Shown: positions 6,801 through 16,353, counted from the stretch's first letter. The stretch is DNA of 41,081 nt from Clostridia bacterium (GCA_017394835.1 JAFPXD010000004.1:1-41081); one strand, 5' to 3'. A program made the numbers and translations. The notes: a model not told the origin generated them from the sequence alone.

Positions 6801-8132
6801 TCAATTCCCCCAGAGAGGCTTGTATTTTTCGACGTTTGCGGCATGCTCCTCAGCGGTCTTGGCAAAGGCCAGCGCGCCCGTCGTGGGATCCATGAGACAG
6901 AAGTAGAGGTAGCCCTCCGTGATATACTGCTCATTGGGGAAGAGCACCGCCTCCATTGCCGCAGTACCGGGATTGGAGATGGGGCCCGCGGGCAGGCCCT
7001 TATACTTATAGGTATTGTAGGGATTGTCGATATCGAGCTCCTCCTGAGTGAATTCCATACTCTGAGTCTTCAGGACGTAGCCCAGGGTCGCGTCGGAATG
7101 CAGGGGCATATCGTTCGCGAGCCTGCCGTAGAACACCGCTGAGACCTTGTTGAAATCGAAGGTCTTGGCTTCCTTTTCTATCATGGAGGCGAGTATTACG
7201 ACCTCGTCAAGAGTATAGCCCATTTCCTCCGCGCGTTCGACGTATTTCCTCGTATAGATCTCGCCGAAGCGGTCGAGCATCTTGACGATTATCTCCTCCT
7301 CGGTGGCGTCGGCGAATACCTCGTAGGTATCGGGGAACAGATAGCCTTCCAGCATGTAGGTGCGGCCCTCCCTGCCCTCATCGACTATCTTCTTTACGAA
7401 CTGGTAGCTGCCCGCAAAGGACTTGGCGTCCCTGCACAGCTCGAGGAAGCGATCGGGAGATTTCAGTATCCCCTTATCCACGAGGCGGGCTGCGATGCCC
7501 TCGACGGTCATACCCTCGGATATGGTGAATTTCACGGTCTCCCTCGGGGGGTTGCCGGAGCAGATTATATCCACTATCTGGCGCATGCCCATATTGCGGG
7601 AAAGCACGTAAGTGCCGGCCTTCAAATTCGAGGAGCGGCCGAGGAAATCGACATACACCTTGAACAGCGCCTTGTTGACTATGAGGCCGCGCTCGCCCTC
7701 TCCGCCCGCTTCATAGAGTATCTTCGCAATGGCGGAAGCGCCGCTGCTCTTCGGGATGGTGACAACTATCGGCGTGGGATCCGAAGGATCGACGGGGCGC
7801 AGGAATTTGTTTTTGACAACGCGCACGGCGAACGCAATGAGCAGGAGCGTTATCACCACTGCGGCGAGCGCCGCGAGCGCGGGGCTTATGCTGCGCCAAG
7901 CGGACTTTAAGCCCTCGTTTTCCTTTTTTTGACGGACTGCGCGCTCCCTCTTTTTACGGACGCGCTTCTTCACGGGGCCGTCGTCGTCTATGACTATTTC
8001 GCCCGTCGCATCCATTTCCGGGATTATGCGCGGGGGCTTGTTGAACACGGGGAGCACCTGCGTTTGAGCAAGCTCGGGCTCCCTTTCGCCGCCGTTATCG
8101 GGGTATTCGTAATTCAAAAATCTAAGCTCCAT
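6801..8132 (-). CDS. mltG: endolytic murein transglycosylase MltG (YceG-like)
   Basis: A 443-residue single-pass membrane protein that cleaves nascent glycan strands and so limits peptidoglycan chain length. Residues 1-80 are a charged cytoplasmic tail with a basic cluster (KKRVRKKRER); a membrane helix follows at about 84-105. Then come a LysM-like segment and the YceG catalytic domain with LEGYLFPDTYEV, ILASMIEKEA (catalytic Glu319 by analogy) and the conserved C terminus YLYFCLMDPTTGALAFAKT. I choose the ATG at 8132, preceded by GAAAGGA at 6 nt; an ATG 15 bases earlier has no ribosome binding site. The cytoplasmic tail is longer than in Escherichia coli MltG. It lies between ylbF and the U32 gene. 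Confidence 0.93.
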   Translation of the reverse strand: MELRFLNYEYPDNGGEREPELAQTQVLPVFNKPPRIIPEMDATGEIVIDDDGPVKKRVRKKRERAVRQKKENEGLKSAWRSISPALAALAAVVITLLLIAFAVRVVKNKFLRPVDPSDPTPIVVTIPKSSGASAIAKILYEAGGEGERGLIVNKALFKVYVDFLGRSSNLKAGTYVLSRNMGMRQIVDIICSGNPPRETVKFTISEGMTVEGIAARLVDKGILKSPDRFLELCRDAKSFAGSYQFVKKIVDEGREGRTYMLEGYLFPDTYEVFADATEEEIIVKMLDRFGEIYTRKYVERAEEMGYTLDEVVILASMIEKEAKTFDFNKVSAVFYGRLANDMPLHSDATLGYVLKTQSMEFTQEELDIDNPYNTYKYKGLPAGPISNPGTAAMEAVLFPNEQYITEGYLYFCLMDPTTGALAFAKTAEEHAANVEKYKPLWGN

Positions 8133-8156
8133 AAGCTTTCCTTTCATTTTGCCGCG

Positions 8157-8495
8157 TCAATCGAGCATGCTGATGTCCAGCTCCGCCGCGTTCGCGACTA
8201 TCCTGTAAATATCCCCCACGAGTCTGCTCAAAGCAAACTCGGCAAACAAGTATTCCGCAGCGTCCCTGTCCATCTGCAGAAGCTCGCCGAGCCTCTGCAG
8301 CTTCGAAAGCGTTTCCTCATCGGTCTGCCCGGCGACCATATCCGCCTGCGCTTTGAGCTGCAGCTTTTTGTATTCGGAAAGGAACGCCTCCGAAGAGGAG
8401 CCGGGCTCGATCCTTTCCTTGGCCGCTTTATACCTTTTGAATTCCTCGCTTGCGCGGATCTCGGCAGCAAGCGCATGCGCCTTATCGTAGTTCAT
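8157..8495 (-). CDS. YlbF/YmcA family protein
   Basis: A 112-residue, largely helical, soluble protein of the YlbF/YmcA family (a pattern of EFKRYKAAKERIE, FLSEYKKLQLKAQ and a Met/Leu-rich C terminus). In Bacillus subtilis, YlbF, YmcA and YaaT form the Y-complex that directs RNase Y to particular transcripts and affects competence, biofilm and sporulation. Here it sits 3 nt after the RNase J gene, so a role with RNA decay factors is a reasonable inference. The assignment is by family pattern and length; I cannot tell YlbF from YmcA or YheA-type paralogues. Confidence 0.78.
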   Translation of the reverse strand: MNYDKAHALAAEIRASEEFKRYKAAKERIEPGSSSEAFLSEYKKLQLKAQADMVAGQTDEETLSKLQRLGELLQMDRDAAEYLFAEFALSRLVGDIYRIVANAAELDISMLD

Positions 8496-8498
8496 CGT

Positions 8499-10169
8499 TT
8501 ACTCCGTTTCGATCACGGTTATCTGCAGAAGCGGGCAGCGCTTCGTCCTTTTGACGAGGCAGGCCTTGACGCTCTGCTTAACGGTCGTTTTGATACCGCC
8601 CCATTCGGAGCGGGGGCACGCGGAGAACATGAGCGCCTGCTCGTGCAGTATCGCCCTGACCTCCTCATAAAGGGAATCCGCCTCCTTTGCATAGACGAAG
8701 CCCGTTGAAAGTATCTCCGGCTCAGCGGAAAGCTCGCCCGTTGAGCGCTTTATGGGGATAACGGCGGTAAAATACCCATCGTGCGAGAGGAGCCTGCGCT
8801 CCCTGAGCACGGCGCTGCCTATATCGCCCACGCCCGAGCCCGCGACGAACACGCTGCCGAAATCGACAGTTCCCGCTATCTTGCCGCTCCTTTTCGAAAG
8901 CTCGAGCACGCTGCCCGTTTCCATGACGAAAATGTTGCTTTCCTTTACGCCAAGCGCCTTCGCGAGCTTTGCATGGTGGTAAAGATGCCTTGCTTCGCCG
9001 TGCACGGGGATGAAGAATTTGGGCTTTATGAGGCGCATCATGAGCTTAAGCTCCTCCTGCCTCGCGTGGCCGGAAACGTGCACGTCCGCAAGCCTGTCAT
9101 ATACGACGGAGGCGCCCTTCATGAAGAGCTGGTCTATTACCTTGCCGACCGCCTTTTCGTTGCCGGGGATGGCGGAGGCGGAGATGACGACCGTATCCCC
9201 CTTGCCTATGTTGAGCTTGTGGTTGGAATACGCCATGCGGAAGAGGCCGCTCATCGCCTCGCCCTGGGAGCCGGTGGTAAATACGCAGACCTCGTTATCG
9301 GCGTATTTTTTGAGCTTTTCGACCTCCACTATGGACTCTTCCGGTATGCGGAGTATGCCCTGATCCATCGCTATCCTCGCGATCATCACCATTGAACGGC
9401 CCTGGAAGCAGATGACCCTGCCGTGGCGGATGGCGACGTCCGCTATCTGCTGGATGCGATAGACGTTCGACGCAAACGAGGCGACTATCACGCGGCCCTC
9501 CGCCTGATCGAATACGGATTCGAAGGTGCGGCCCAGCGCCATTTCGGAAGGTGTGGAGCCGGGAAGCTCCGCGTTGGTGGAATCCATCATCAGCGCGAGC
9601 ACGCCCTTCGTGCCGTAATGCGCGAAGCGGGCTATATCTATGGGCTCGCCGTCGATGGGGGTATAATCCACCTTGAAATCGCCCGTGTGGATGACGACTC
9701 CGACGGGGGTGGTGACCGCCGCGGCAAGCGCGCCGGCGATGGAGTGCGAGACCTTTATGAATTCGACCTTGAAGCAGCCCAATTCAACGGTATCCCCCGC
9801 CTTGACCGTGCGCAGATCCGCGTGCTTTATCTTATGCTCCTCGAGCTTGTGCTCAATGAGGGCGAGAGTGAACCGCGAGCCATAGACGGGAACGTCGAAT
9901 TTCTGGAGCGCGAAGGGCACTGCGCCGATATGGTCCTCATGCCCGTGGGTTATCACAAAGCCGCGTATGCGGTCGAAATTATCCTCAAGATAAGTCATAT
10001 CGGGTATGACGAGATCGACCCCGTACATATCCTCATCGGGGAAGGACAGACCGCAGTCTATCACTATTATATCGTCCCCGTATTCCATGACGGTCATATT
10101 CTTGCCTATCTCCCCAAGACCGCCGAGGGGGATCACTTTAAGCTTAGGCGTTTGTTTTCCTTTATTCAA
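8499..10169 (-). CDS. rnj: ribonuclease J
   Basis: A 556-residue metallo-beta-lactamase/beta-CASP ribonuclease, the 5'-to-3' exonuclease and endonuclease of Gram-positive RNA decay and rRNA maturation. Visible motifs are GGLGEIGKNM (16-25), the zinc-binding HGHEDHIGA (75-83), HTGDFKVDYTP (about residues 160-170), the beta-CASP segment with ASFASNVYRIQQI, HVSGHARQEE and FIPVHGEARHL. The C-terminal domain is present, so the protein is full length. It starts with TTG at 10169, with AGAGGT seven bases upstream; no nearby ATG fits. It lies directly downstream of an ABC-F gene and 3 nt before a YlbF-family gene. Confidence 0.95.
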   Translation of the reverse strand: MNKGKQTPKLKVIPLGGLGEIGKNMTVMEYGDDIIVIDCGLSFPDEDMYGVDLVIPDMTYLEDNFDRIRGFVITHGHEDHIGAVPFALQKFDVPVYGSRFTLALIEHKLEEHKIKHADLRTVKAGDTVELGCFKVEFIKVSHSIAGALAAAVTTPVGVVIHTGDFKVDYTPIDGEPIDIARFAHYGTKGVLALMMDSTNAELPGSTPSEMALGRTFESVFDQAEGRVIVASFASNVYRIQQIADVAIRHGRVICFQGRSMVMIARIAMDQGILRIPEESIVEVEKLKKYADNEVCVFTTGSQGEAMSGLFRMAYSNHKLNIGKGDTVVISASAIPGNEKAVGKVIDQLFMKGASVVYDRLADVHVSGHARQEELKLMMRLIKPKFFIPVHGEARHLYHHAKLAKALGVKESNIFVMETGSVLELSKRSGKIAGTVDFGSVFVAGSGVGDIGSAVLRERRLLSHDGYFTAVIPIKRSTGELSAEPEILSTGFVYAKEADSLYEEVRAILHEQALMFSACPRSEWGGIKTTVKQSVKACLVKRTKRCPLLQITVIETE

Positions 10170-10193
10170 ATCAGTACCTCTTGTTATTATTTA

Positions 10194-12119
10194 TCATTGC
10201 TGCCCGCGCTCGGAAAGCTCCTTCAGGCGCGCGTCCGCCGCCTCCCATTCCTCATAGAGCAGATCGAGCTTTGCGCGGAGCGCTTCGGCCTTTGCTGAAA
10301 GCTCGCCCGCTTTTTTATAATCGGACGCGATATGGGGCTTTGCAAGCTCCACGTTCATTTCATCGAGCGCGGCTTCCGTTTCCGCTATGCTCTTTTCCGC
10401 GCGGGAAACGGCCGTTTTCGCCTTTGTAATATCACTGCGGAGCTGCTTCGTTTCCTTATATTCCCTTGCATTGGCGGATACGGGCTTTTCCGCCGCGCCG
10501 AATCCCGCGGTATCGTTCTTCAGCGCCTCGATATAATCGTCATAGCCGCCTATGTATTCGGTAAGGCCGCTGTGGGTCATGTGCAGGATCCTGTCCGCAA
10601 GGCGGTTAACAAGATACCTGTCGTGCGTTACGATGATGACGGTGCCGTTATATTCGTCAAGCGCGTTTTCCAGCGCCTCACGCGAGGCGATATCGAGATG
10701 GTTCGTGGGCTCGTCAAGGAGCAGGAGGTTTGCCCTTGTGAGCATCAGCTTCAATAGCTGGACCCTCGCCTTTTCGCCGCCGGAAAGCAGGCCTATCTTC
10801 TTTTCGACCTCATCCCCGCGGAAGAGGAACGCGGCCAGCGCGTTTCTTATATCCTTATGGGATATGGTGTTGAAATACTTGTCCCACACCTCGTTCAAAA
10901 CGGTGTTTTCCGGATCGAGGGAGGCCATCGTCTGCTCGTAATACGCCGCTTCTATGTGTGCGCCCAGATAGCAGACGCCCGAAGTCGGGCGCATCCTCCC
11001 CGCGATTATGTTCAAAAGAGTAGTCTTGCCGCAGCCGTTATCGCCCAGTATGAACACCTTCTCGTTCTTTTTGACGAGCATATCGAGATCGCGGAACACC
11101 TCGTTCGAGCCGAAGGATTTGGAAAGCCCCTTGGCGACCACTACCTCGTTGCCGCCGCCCTCCTTGGCGTTGAACTCGAACCGGATGGAGGCGGGATCCC
11201 TTTCGGGCTCCACAAGGGTCGCCTTTATGCGGTCGGCCGCCTTCTGCTTATGCGCGGCGGTGACGAAATTATGCTCCTGACCCCAGCGGCGCTGCTGCTC
11301 CACCATGCCCTCTATGCGCTTTATCTCCTTTTTTGCCCTGAGATACCTGCGTATTTCAAGCTCCCTTGCCGCCATGCGGAGCTCCGTATGACGGGAATAA
11401 TTGCCCTTCGATTTATAGAGCTTGAGATCCTTGAGCTCCATTGTGCGGTTGGTGACGCGATCCAAAAAATAGCGGTCATGCGATATGACTATGAACGCGC
11501 CGCGGTAATTCGCAAGCAGCTCCTCCAGCCATTCTATCGCCTTTATGTCGAGATGGTTGGTGGGCTCGTCTAAAAGAAGCAGGTTCGCGCCCGAAAGCAG
11601 AAGCTTTGCAAGCTGCGCCTTGTTGCGCTGACCGCCGGAAAAGCGGCCGATATCCTTATCGAATTCCTCCTCCTGAAAGCCGAGGCCCAATAACGCCGAT
11701 CTCGTGCGGGCGCGGAAGGTGAGGCCGCCGCCGTCCTCATACCGCTCGCGGAGGCGGTGCTGACGCTCTATGAGCTTTTCATCCGCGCCGCAGGCGGTGA
11801 GCTTATCCGCGATCTCATCAAGCTCGCTCTCTATGCGGACGAGCTCGCCGAACACTTCCTCAACGTAGGAATAGAGGGATACGCCCTCGGCCTCCACAGT
11901 CTGATCCATGGCGCCGAGGACCGCGTCCTTCCCGAAGGAGATCATGCCGCTGTCATAGGGCTCTCTGCCTTCTATTATGGAGAACAGGGTGGATTTACCG
12001 CAGCCGTTCACGCCTATGAAGCCTATGTGATCGCCGGGTTCCACCTCAAAGCTCACGTCCTCGAAAAGGACGCGCGTGACGTATGATTTCTTTAATTCGT
12101 TAACAGCCAGAAGCGGCAT
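10194..12119 (-). CDS. ABC-F family ATP-binding protein
   Basis: A 641-residue soluble protein with two ABC domains in tandem and no membrane segments, the layout of ABC-F translation factors. Domain 1 has Walker A GVNGCGKST (36-44), signature FSGGQRNKAQLA and Walker B LLLLDEPTNHLD. Domain 2 has GDNGCGKTT, LSGGEKARVQLL and a second LLLLDEPTNHLD. Between them is the basic linker (LRAKKEIKRIEGMVEQQRRW) that reaches toward the ribosomal P-site tRNA. The last 80 residues form a charged coiled coil, as in YdiF/Uup-type proteins. The likely role is easing ribosome stalls or translation initiation; antibiotic resistance (ARE) function is possible but nothing marks it. ATG start at 12119 with AAAGGTGATAC upstream. 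Confidence 0.92.
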   Translation of the reverse strand: MPLLAVNELKKSYVTRVLFEDVSFEVEPGDHIGFIGVNGCGKSTLFSIIEGREPYDSGMISFGKDAVLGAMDQTVEAEGVSLYSYVEEVFGELVRIESELDEIADKLTACGADEKLIERQHRLRERYEDGGGLTFRARTRSALLGLGFQEEEFDKDIGRFSGGQRNKAQLAKLLLSGANLLLLDEPTNHLDIKAIEWLEELLANYRGAFIVISHDRYFLDRVTNRTMELKDLKLYKSKGNYSRHTELRMAARELEIRRYLRAKKEIKRIEGMVEQQRRWGQEHNFVTAAHKQKAADRIKATLVEPERDPASIRFEFNAKEGGGNEVVVAKGLSKSFGSNEVFRDLDMLVKKNEKVFILGDNGCGKTTLLNIIAGRMRPTSGVCYLGAHIEAAYYEQTMASLDPENTVLNEVWDKYFNTISHKDIRNALAAFLFRGDEVEKKIGLLSGGEKARVQLLKLMLTRANLLLLDEPTNHLDIASREALENALDEYNGTVIIVTHDRYLVNRLADRILHMTHSGLTEYIGGYDDYIEALKNDTAGFGAAEKPVSANAREYKETKQLRSDITKAKTAVSRAEKSIAETEAALDEMNVELAKPHIASDYKKAGELSAKAEALRAKLDLLYEEWEAADARLKELSERGQQ

Positions 12120-12142
12120 AGTATCACCTTTATATTATTGGT

Positions 12143-12655
12143 TTACGGGGCGATCATTATGACTTCGAGCCCCTCGCGCAGGGCCATGCGCAGGGTCGCC
12201 CCCGTGCCGGACGCGGCTTCGCCCGCGTAGCCGACTATCGCCCGCGAGGAATGGCGGACGAGAAAATAATTCCTTTCCATATAGCAGGAAGGCGCGTAGC
12301 CTTCCGATATGCTGACGCATACGGCCGCCTTTTCGGCGAGCTTGCGCTTGCGCGGGGAATCGCCCCTGCCGTATGGGAAAACGGCTACGAGCTCCATCCC
12401 CTCATGCTTTTTGGCGAGCTTTACGACCGCTTCCGCGGCGTAGGTATCGAAGCCTTCCGCCATGCCGGAGAGGAAATAACGGCAGCCCGCCTCATAGGCC
12501 TTCAATATCTCGCGCTCTATGCGGGACTTGAAGAGCTTGCAGGCTTCATCGCGCTCATCATCGCCCCACGGGAGCTTTTCGGGCCTGTGGCCGGAGAAGC
12601 AGACGCTTTTTTCGCGGTCGATATCGTATTCCCTTTTATCCACGAAGCGCGGCAT
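12143..12655 (-). CDS. DUF1273 / SLOG-domain protein (YpsA-like)
   Basis: A 170-residue soluble protein. CFSGHRPEKLPWG near residue 20 and FLSGMAEGFDTYAAEAV around residue 65 are the signature segments of the DUF1273/YpsA family, a SLOG-superfamily Rossmann fold thought to bind nucleotides or nucleotide-derived ligands. In B. subtilis YpsA influences cell division; the ligand is unknown. Near the end, GTGATLRMALREGLEVI fits the phosphate-binding end of the fold. Its ATG overlaps the stop of the upstream ATPase gene by one base (TAATG), which implies translational coupling. Confidence 0.82.
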   Translation of the reverse strand: MPRFVDKREYDIDREKSVCFSGHRPEKLPWGDDERDEACKLFKSRIEREILKAYEAGCRYFLSGMAEGFDTYAAEAVVKLAKKHEGMELVAVFPYGRGDSPRKRKLAEKAAVCVSISEGYAPSCYMERNYFLVRHSSRAIVGYAGEAASGTGATLRMALREGLEVIMIAP

Positions 12656-13368
12656 TACAGCCCGCTTTCCGTATAGCGGCCCCAGTCGCGGTGCATATAG
12701 CGCTCGATGGGGAACGCGCGGCCGACGTATTCTTCGGGGACGCCGCGCTCCTTGGCTTCACGCATGAACTCCCCGAGTATTTCGGGAGTGCCTATCGTGC
12801 CTACCACGGGGAAGCCCGTGCGGCGTGAGACCTCACGCGTGACCTCGAGCCCGTCGAAAAGATCCTTCACGCTCGTTTCGTGAGCGAGGTTCGTGTTGTT
12901 GAGTATGCCCGTCACGCGAAGGCGGGAAACGCCCATTATCTTGCCTATCATTTCGAGGTTTTCCTCCGCGCCCGAGGAGAGCGGACGGCGCATGTTTATG
13001 ACGTACCATACCTCGAAATTCTCTATCTGCTTGAAGTAGCCGTAATACTGCCCCATTGCGATGGCGCCCACGGGATCGCCGCCCACGTCGAATATGACGA
13101 GATCGGAATTATCGGAGAACACGGAGAATATCTCGGGCGGGATGCTGGGCACCTCAACGCCGGAGGAGGTGAAGTTCGGGGAGATCAGGCGGACGCCCGC
13201 CGCCTCCAGCTCCGCCTTGCGCTCGGTGGAGCGGAAATAGGGGTTGATAACGTCAATATCTACGAGGGTGACCTTCTTGCCCTCCGCCGCGGCGCGGAAC
13301 GCCATATTGAGCGCGAGCTCCGTTTTGCCCGAACCGAAATTGCCTATAATCGCGTAATATTCCTTCAT
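12655..13368 (-). CDS. P-loop ATPase of the MinD/ParA/CobQ type
   Basis: A 237-residue soluble protein. The P-loop is GNFGSGKTE near the N terminus, then LVDIDVINPYFRS (a ParA/MinD-like switch region) and LVIFDVGGDPVGA as Walker B. This deviates from the KGGxGKT of true ParA/MinD, so it belongs to a CobQ/CobB/MinD-like group of uncharacterised Clostridia proteins. No amphipathic MinD tail is visible; the C terminus ends RYMHRDWGRYTESGL. I start at the ATG at 13368, which has AAAGGAAAAGC upstream; a GTG 15 bases earlier lacks a site. It overlaps neither neighbour strongly, but its stop is fused with the SLOG gene start, so the two are probably one functional pair. The function is unknown. Confidence 0.75.
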   Translation of the reverse strand: MKEYYAIIGNFGSGKTELALNMAFRAAAEGKKVTLVDIDVINPYFRSTERKAELEAAGVRLISPNFTSSGVEVPSIPPEIFSVFSDNSDLVIFDVGGDPVGAIAMGQYYGYFKQIENFEVWYVINMRRPLSSGAEENLEMIGKIMGVSRLRVTGILNNTNLAHETSVKDLFDGLEVTREVSRRTGFPVVGTIGTPEILGEFMREAKERGVPEEYVGRAFPIERYMHRDWGRYTESGL

Positions 13369-13379
13369 AGCTTTTCCTT

Positions 13380-14975
13380 TCACTCCGCCTTGTAAACGGC
13401 GATCAGCCTTTCCGCGGCGCGCATACCGTCAACCGCGGCGGAAACTATGCCGCCCGCGTAGCCCGCGCCTTCGCCCACGGGATAGAGCCCGTGCAGCCGC
13501 GTCGCTTCGCCGTTTTCGCCCCTGTTGATGCGCACGGGGGCGCTCGTGCGGCTTTCAACGGCGGTCAGTACCGCGTCGCCCATGTCGAAGCCCTTTATCA
13601 TCCTGCCGAAGGCGCCGAGACCTTCCGCAATGCCCTTATGCACTGCGGAGGGCAGGCATTTTCTGAGCTTGCGGGGGACCGCCTGCGGGCGGTAAGTGGG
13701 CGTGACCCCGCCGAAGGGCCGGGGATCGCAGCCTTCGAGGAAATCGGCTACGCGCTCTGCGGGAGCGGAGAAATCGCCCCCGCCCAGGCGGAACGCGGCG
13801 CGCTCCAGCTTTTCCTGGAATTCCACCCCGCAGAAGGGGGCGCCTCCGAGATCGGAGGGGTTTATCTGAACTATTATGCCCGAATTGGCGTTTTCACCGT
13901 CACGCGCGGCATAGCTCATGCCGTTGGTCACCACTTCGCCTTCGCTCGAGGAGGAAGCTACGACGAACCCGCCGGGGCACATGCAGAAGGTATAGACGCC
14001 CCTTCCGCCGGATCTTGCGGTCATGCGGTATTCCGCCGCGCCGAGGCGGGGATGCCCCGCGAATTTGCCGAACTGCGCGCGGTCGATAAAGCTCTGGGGA
14101 TGCTCGATCCTCACGCCCACGGCAAAGGGCTTTGCGGTGATCTCCACGCCCATATCGAACAGCATGCGGTAGGTATCCCTTGCCGCCTGACCCACGGCGA
14201 GCACTATCGCGCAGCAGGGGATAGTTTCGGCGCCGTTTATGACTGCGCCCGTCACGCGGCCGTCCTCCGTGCGGATGCCGGTGAGCTTTGCGGAAAAGCG
14301 GACCTCGCCGCCCAGCTCCTCTATCGCGCCCCTTATATTGCGCACTACGGTGCGGAGAACGTCCGTACCGACGTGGGGCTTCGCCTCAATGGCGATCTTT
14401 TCGGGCGCGCCGTATTTCACAAGGGTATCAACCACTATATCCGCGCGCGCATCCTTTATTCTGGTGGTGAGCTTGCCATCCGAGAAAGTGCCCGCGCCGC
14501 CTTCGCCGAACATGATGTTGCTTTCGGGATCGAGCGCGCCGCCCTTCCAGAATGTATCGACGTCACGCGTGCGCTCGTCAATGGGCCTGCCCCTGTCGAT
14601 AAGCACTACCTTATAGCCCCTTTCGGCAAGGGTGAGCGCCGCGAAAAGACCCGCGGGGCCCGCTCCTGCGACCAATATCGGGGCCGGCAGGGGCTCCTCG
14701 CCCACTATGGGAGCGACCACGGGGGGCTCGGGCGCCTTCTGCACGCTCTTTGAGAAGCGGGGGTAGAACCTGTTGTAATCGCGCTCATCTATTTCGAAGC
14801 TTGCCGAATAGATGAAGTTTATATCGTTCTTATCCCTTGCGTCGAGCGAGCGGCGCACTATGCGGATGTTTTCGATCCTGTCCGCGGGGATGCGGGTGTT
14901 TGCGTTTATCAAAAGCTTCAGCGTGGATTCATCCGCGTTGAACGGCATTTTGAGATCTAAAGCCAAAAGCTTCAT
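13380..14975 (-). CDS. FAD-dependent oxidoreductase (COG2509 type)
   Basis: A 531-residue flavoprotein. Residues 1-80 form an N-terminal domain typical of this group (KLLALDLKMPFNADES, RIVRRSLDARDK). The FAD-binding Rossmann motif is GAGPAGLFAALTLAERGYKV (104-123). Then come GGALDPESNIMFGEGGAGTFSDGK, a signature of this family, and near the C terminus GLYPVGEGAGYAGGIVSAAVDG, which closes over the FAD. It is often annotated as an uncharacterised FAD-dependent dehydrogenase; the substrate is not known. It lies 10 bases after cdaR, a neighbourhood recurrent in Clostridia by my recollection, but no link to c-di-AMP has been shown to my knowledge. Confidence 0.88.
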   Translation of the reverse strand: MKLLALDLKMPFNADESTLKLLINANTRIPADRIENIRIVRRSLDARDKNDINFIYSASFEIDERDYNRFYPRFSKSVQKAPEPPVVAPIVGEEPLPAPILVAGAGPAGLFAALTLAERGYKVVLIDRGRPIDERTRDVDTFWKGGALDPESNIMFGEGGAGTFSDGKLTTRIKDARADIVVDTLVKYGAPEKIAIEAKPHVGTDVLRTVVRNIRGAIEELGGEVRFSAKLTGIRTEDGRVTGAVINGAETIPCCAIVLAVGQAARDTYRMLFDMGVEITAKPFAVGVRIEHPQSFIDRAQFGKFAGHPRLGAAEYRMTARSGGRGVYTFCMCPGGFVVASSSSEGEVVTNGMSYAARDGENANSGIIVQINPSDLGGAPFCGVEFQEKLERAAFRLGGGDFSAPAERVADFLEGCDPRPFGGVTPTYRPQAVPRKLRKCLPSAVHKGIAEGLGAFGRMIKGFDMGDAVLTAVESRTSAPVRINRGENGEATRLHGLYPVGEGAGYAGGIVSAAVDGMRAAERLIAVYKAE

Positions 14976-14985
14976 GCTGCCTCCG

Positions 14986-16353
14986 TTACTGCTGACCGGA
15001 CGCCGACCTTACCGCGACGTGAACGGTGCTCTTCAATATTTCGATGCCTATATCGGCGAAGCGTTCCGTATCCGCTATGCTGGATTCGAGAAGGAGATCG
15101 TAATCGCCGACTCCCCTGCCTTCGACGTTGACCGCGATCAGGAAATCGCTGCTCAGCATCTCGCGTATGAGCCTTGCGGGGCCGGTGAGGCGGACGTTGA
15201 CGTTTTCGAATTCATAGGTGTAATCATAGTAGCTCGATTCGCCGACGAACTTGATGGGAACGTCGCTGAAAAGCTGCGAGATCTGCTTATCGGCTATCAC
15301 GACCGTGAGCTGAACGTTGTTGGGATCGCCCCCTATCACCCTTGAGGAATCGGGTATGCCGTGGAGGGTCAGGGGTATCGTCTTGCTTTCGGGCTGGGTG
15401 ACAGTGCTCAGGTAAACGGGATCGGAAGTGATCTCGCTGATCTGGGCAAGCACATCCGCAGGAGCGGCTATATCGAGCGATTCGTAGTTCAGCGTGATGC
15501 TCTGCACCTCGAAAATATCGGGGAGCTGATCTATATCCGCAACGTCGAAGCCTATCGTAACGTGCTTATGCGGGAACACCGCCATCTGCACGCTGACGGA
15601 GGGGATGACGCTCTTGAAATCGGAACGCTCCATCTCGTTCCCCTCGTTATCGAGGATGGTGAGGAGCTTCAAGCTGTTCATGCTCTCCGTAAGGCCGTTT
15701 AAGTCGATATAGCAGATCGCCTTATCGACGCGCTCTATGTTGCTCCTTGCGCCTTCGATGGTGGCGGTCACGTCCGAAAGAACGGGCGTATCGTGCCAGT
15801 AGCCCTCGGGCAGCTCGCCCACGTAATCGTACGATATGGAGACGAGGCGGCTTACGATGTCATCGACCTCTATCTCCACCGTGGAGGGGGTTATATCGAC
15901 CACCGTGCCGATGGAGCTCGTCGCCTTTATCTCAAGCGAATAGGTGCCCGCGGCGGGAACGTCGTTCAAGCTGACGGTGGCGGTAATATCCTTCTCCCTT
16001 ATCTTGGAAATATCGGTGAGGGGCGCGGAGACCGTGACCGAAACGGGCTTCAGAACGTCCGCGACCTTGCCGTAAACCATGAGCTTGCGGAGTATGAGAT
16101 CCGCCTCGGTGCCGGACTCGAAGGAGAGGGAGACGTTCTGGAAGGTCTTTGTCCTCGGGGGGTTGCGCGTCATGAGCACGTAGCCCCAGAGCAGCATCGC
16201 CAGTATGAGCGAAAGCACCCCGTAAATTATCCTTTTGGTGAGGGAGAGCTTATACCAGGGAGTGCGCTCATCCTTTTCGGTCTTTGCGCCGGGGGCCGTA
16301 GGTATTTCGAACCTACCTGTTTCTCTTAAAGAGTCGGAATTTGCGTTTGCCAT
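14986..16353 (-). CDS. cdaR: CdaR (YbbR-domain) regulator of the c-di-AMP synthase
   Basis: A 455-residue protein with a short cytoplasmic tail, one membrane helix (about residues 40-62, YGVLSLILAMLLWGYVLM) and a long extracellular part made of YbbR repeats (beta-rich segments such as NVSLSFESGTEADLILRK, VSLNDVPAAGTYSLEIKA, IPLTLHGIPDSSRVIGG). CdaR binds CdaA at the membrane and modulates its cyclase activity. I start at the ATG at 16353, preceded by GGGGGAGGAGA; an upstream ATG would extend it by ten residues without a site. The start lies inside the last 41 bases of cdaA, so translation is probably coupled. Confidence 0.92.
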   Translation of the reverse strand: MANANSDSLRETGRFEIPTAPGAKTEKDERTPWYKLSLTKRIIYGVLSLILAMLLWGYVLMTRNPPRTKTFQNVSLSFESGTEADLILRKLMVYGKVADVLKPVSVTVSAPLTDISKIREKDITATVSLNDVPAAGTYSLEIKATSSIGTVVDITPSTVEIEVDDIVSRLVSISYDYVGELPEGYWHDTPVLSDVTATIEGARSNIERVDKAICYIDLNGLTESMNSLKLLTILDNEGNEMERSDFKSVIPSVSVQMAVFPHKHVTIGFDVADIDQLPDIFEVQSITLNYESLDIAAPADVLAQISEITSDPVYLSTVTQPESKTIPLTLHGIPDSSRVIGGDPNNVQLTVVIADKQISQLFSDVPIKFVGESSYYDYTYEFENVNVRLTGPARLIREMLSSDFLIAVNVEGRGVGDYDLLLESSIADTERFADIGIEILKSTVHVAVRSASGQQ

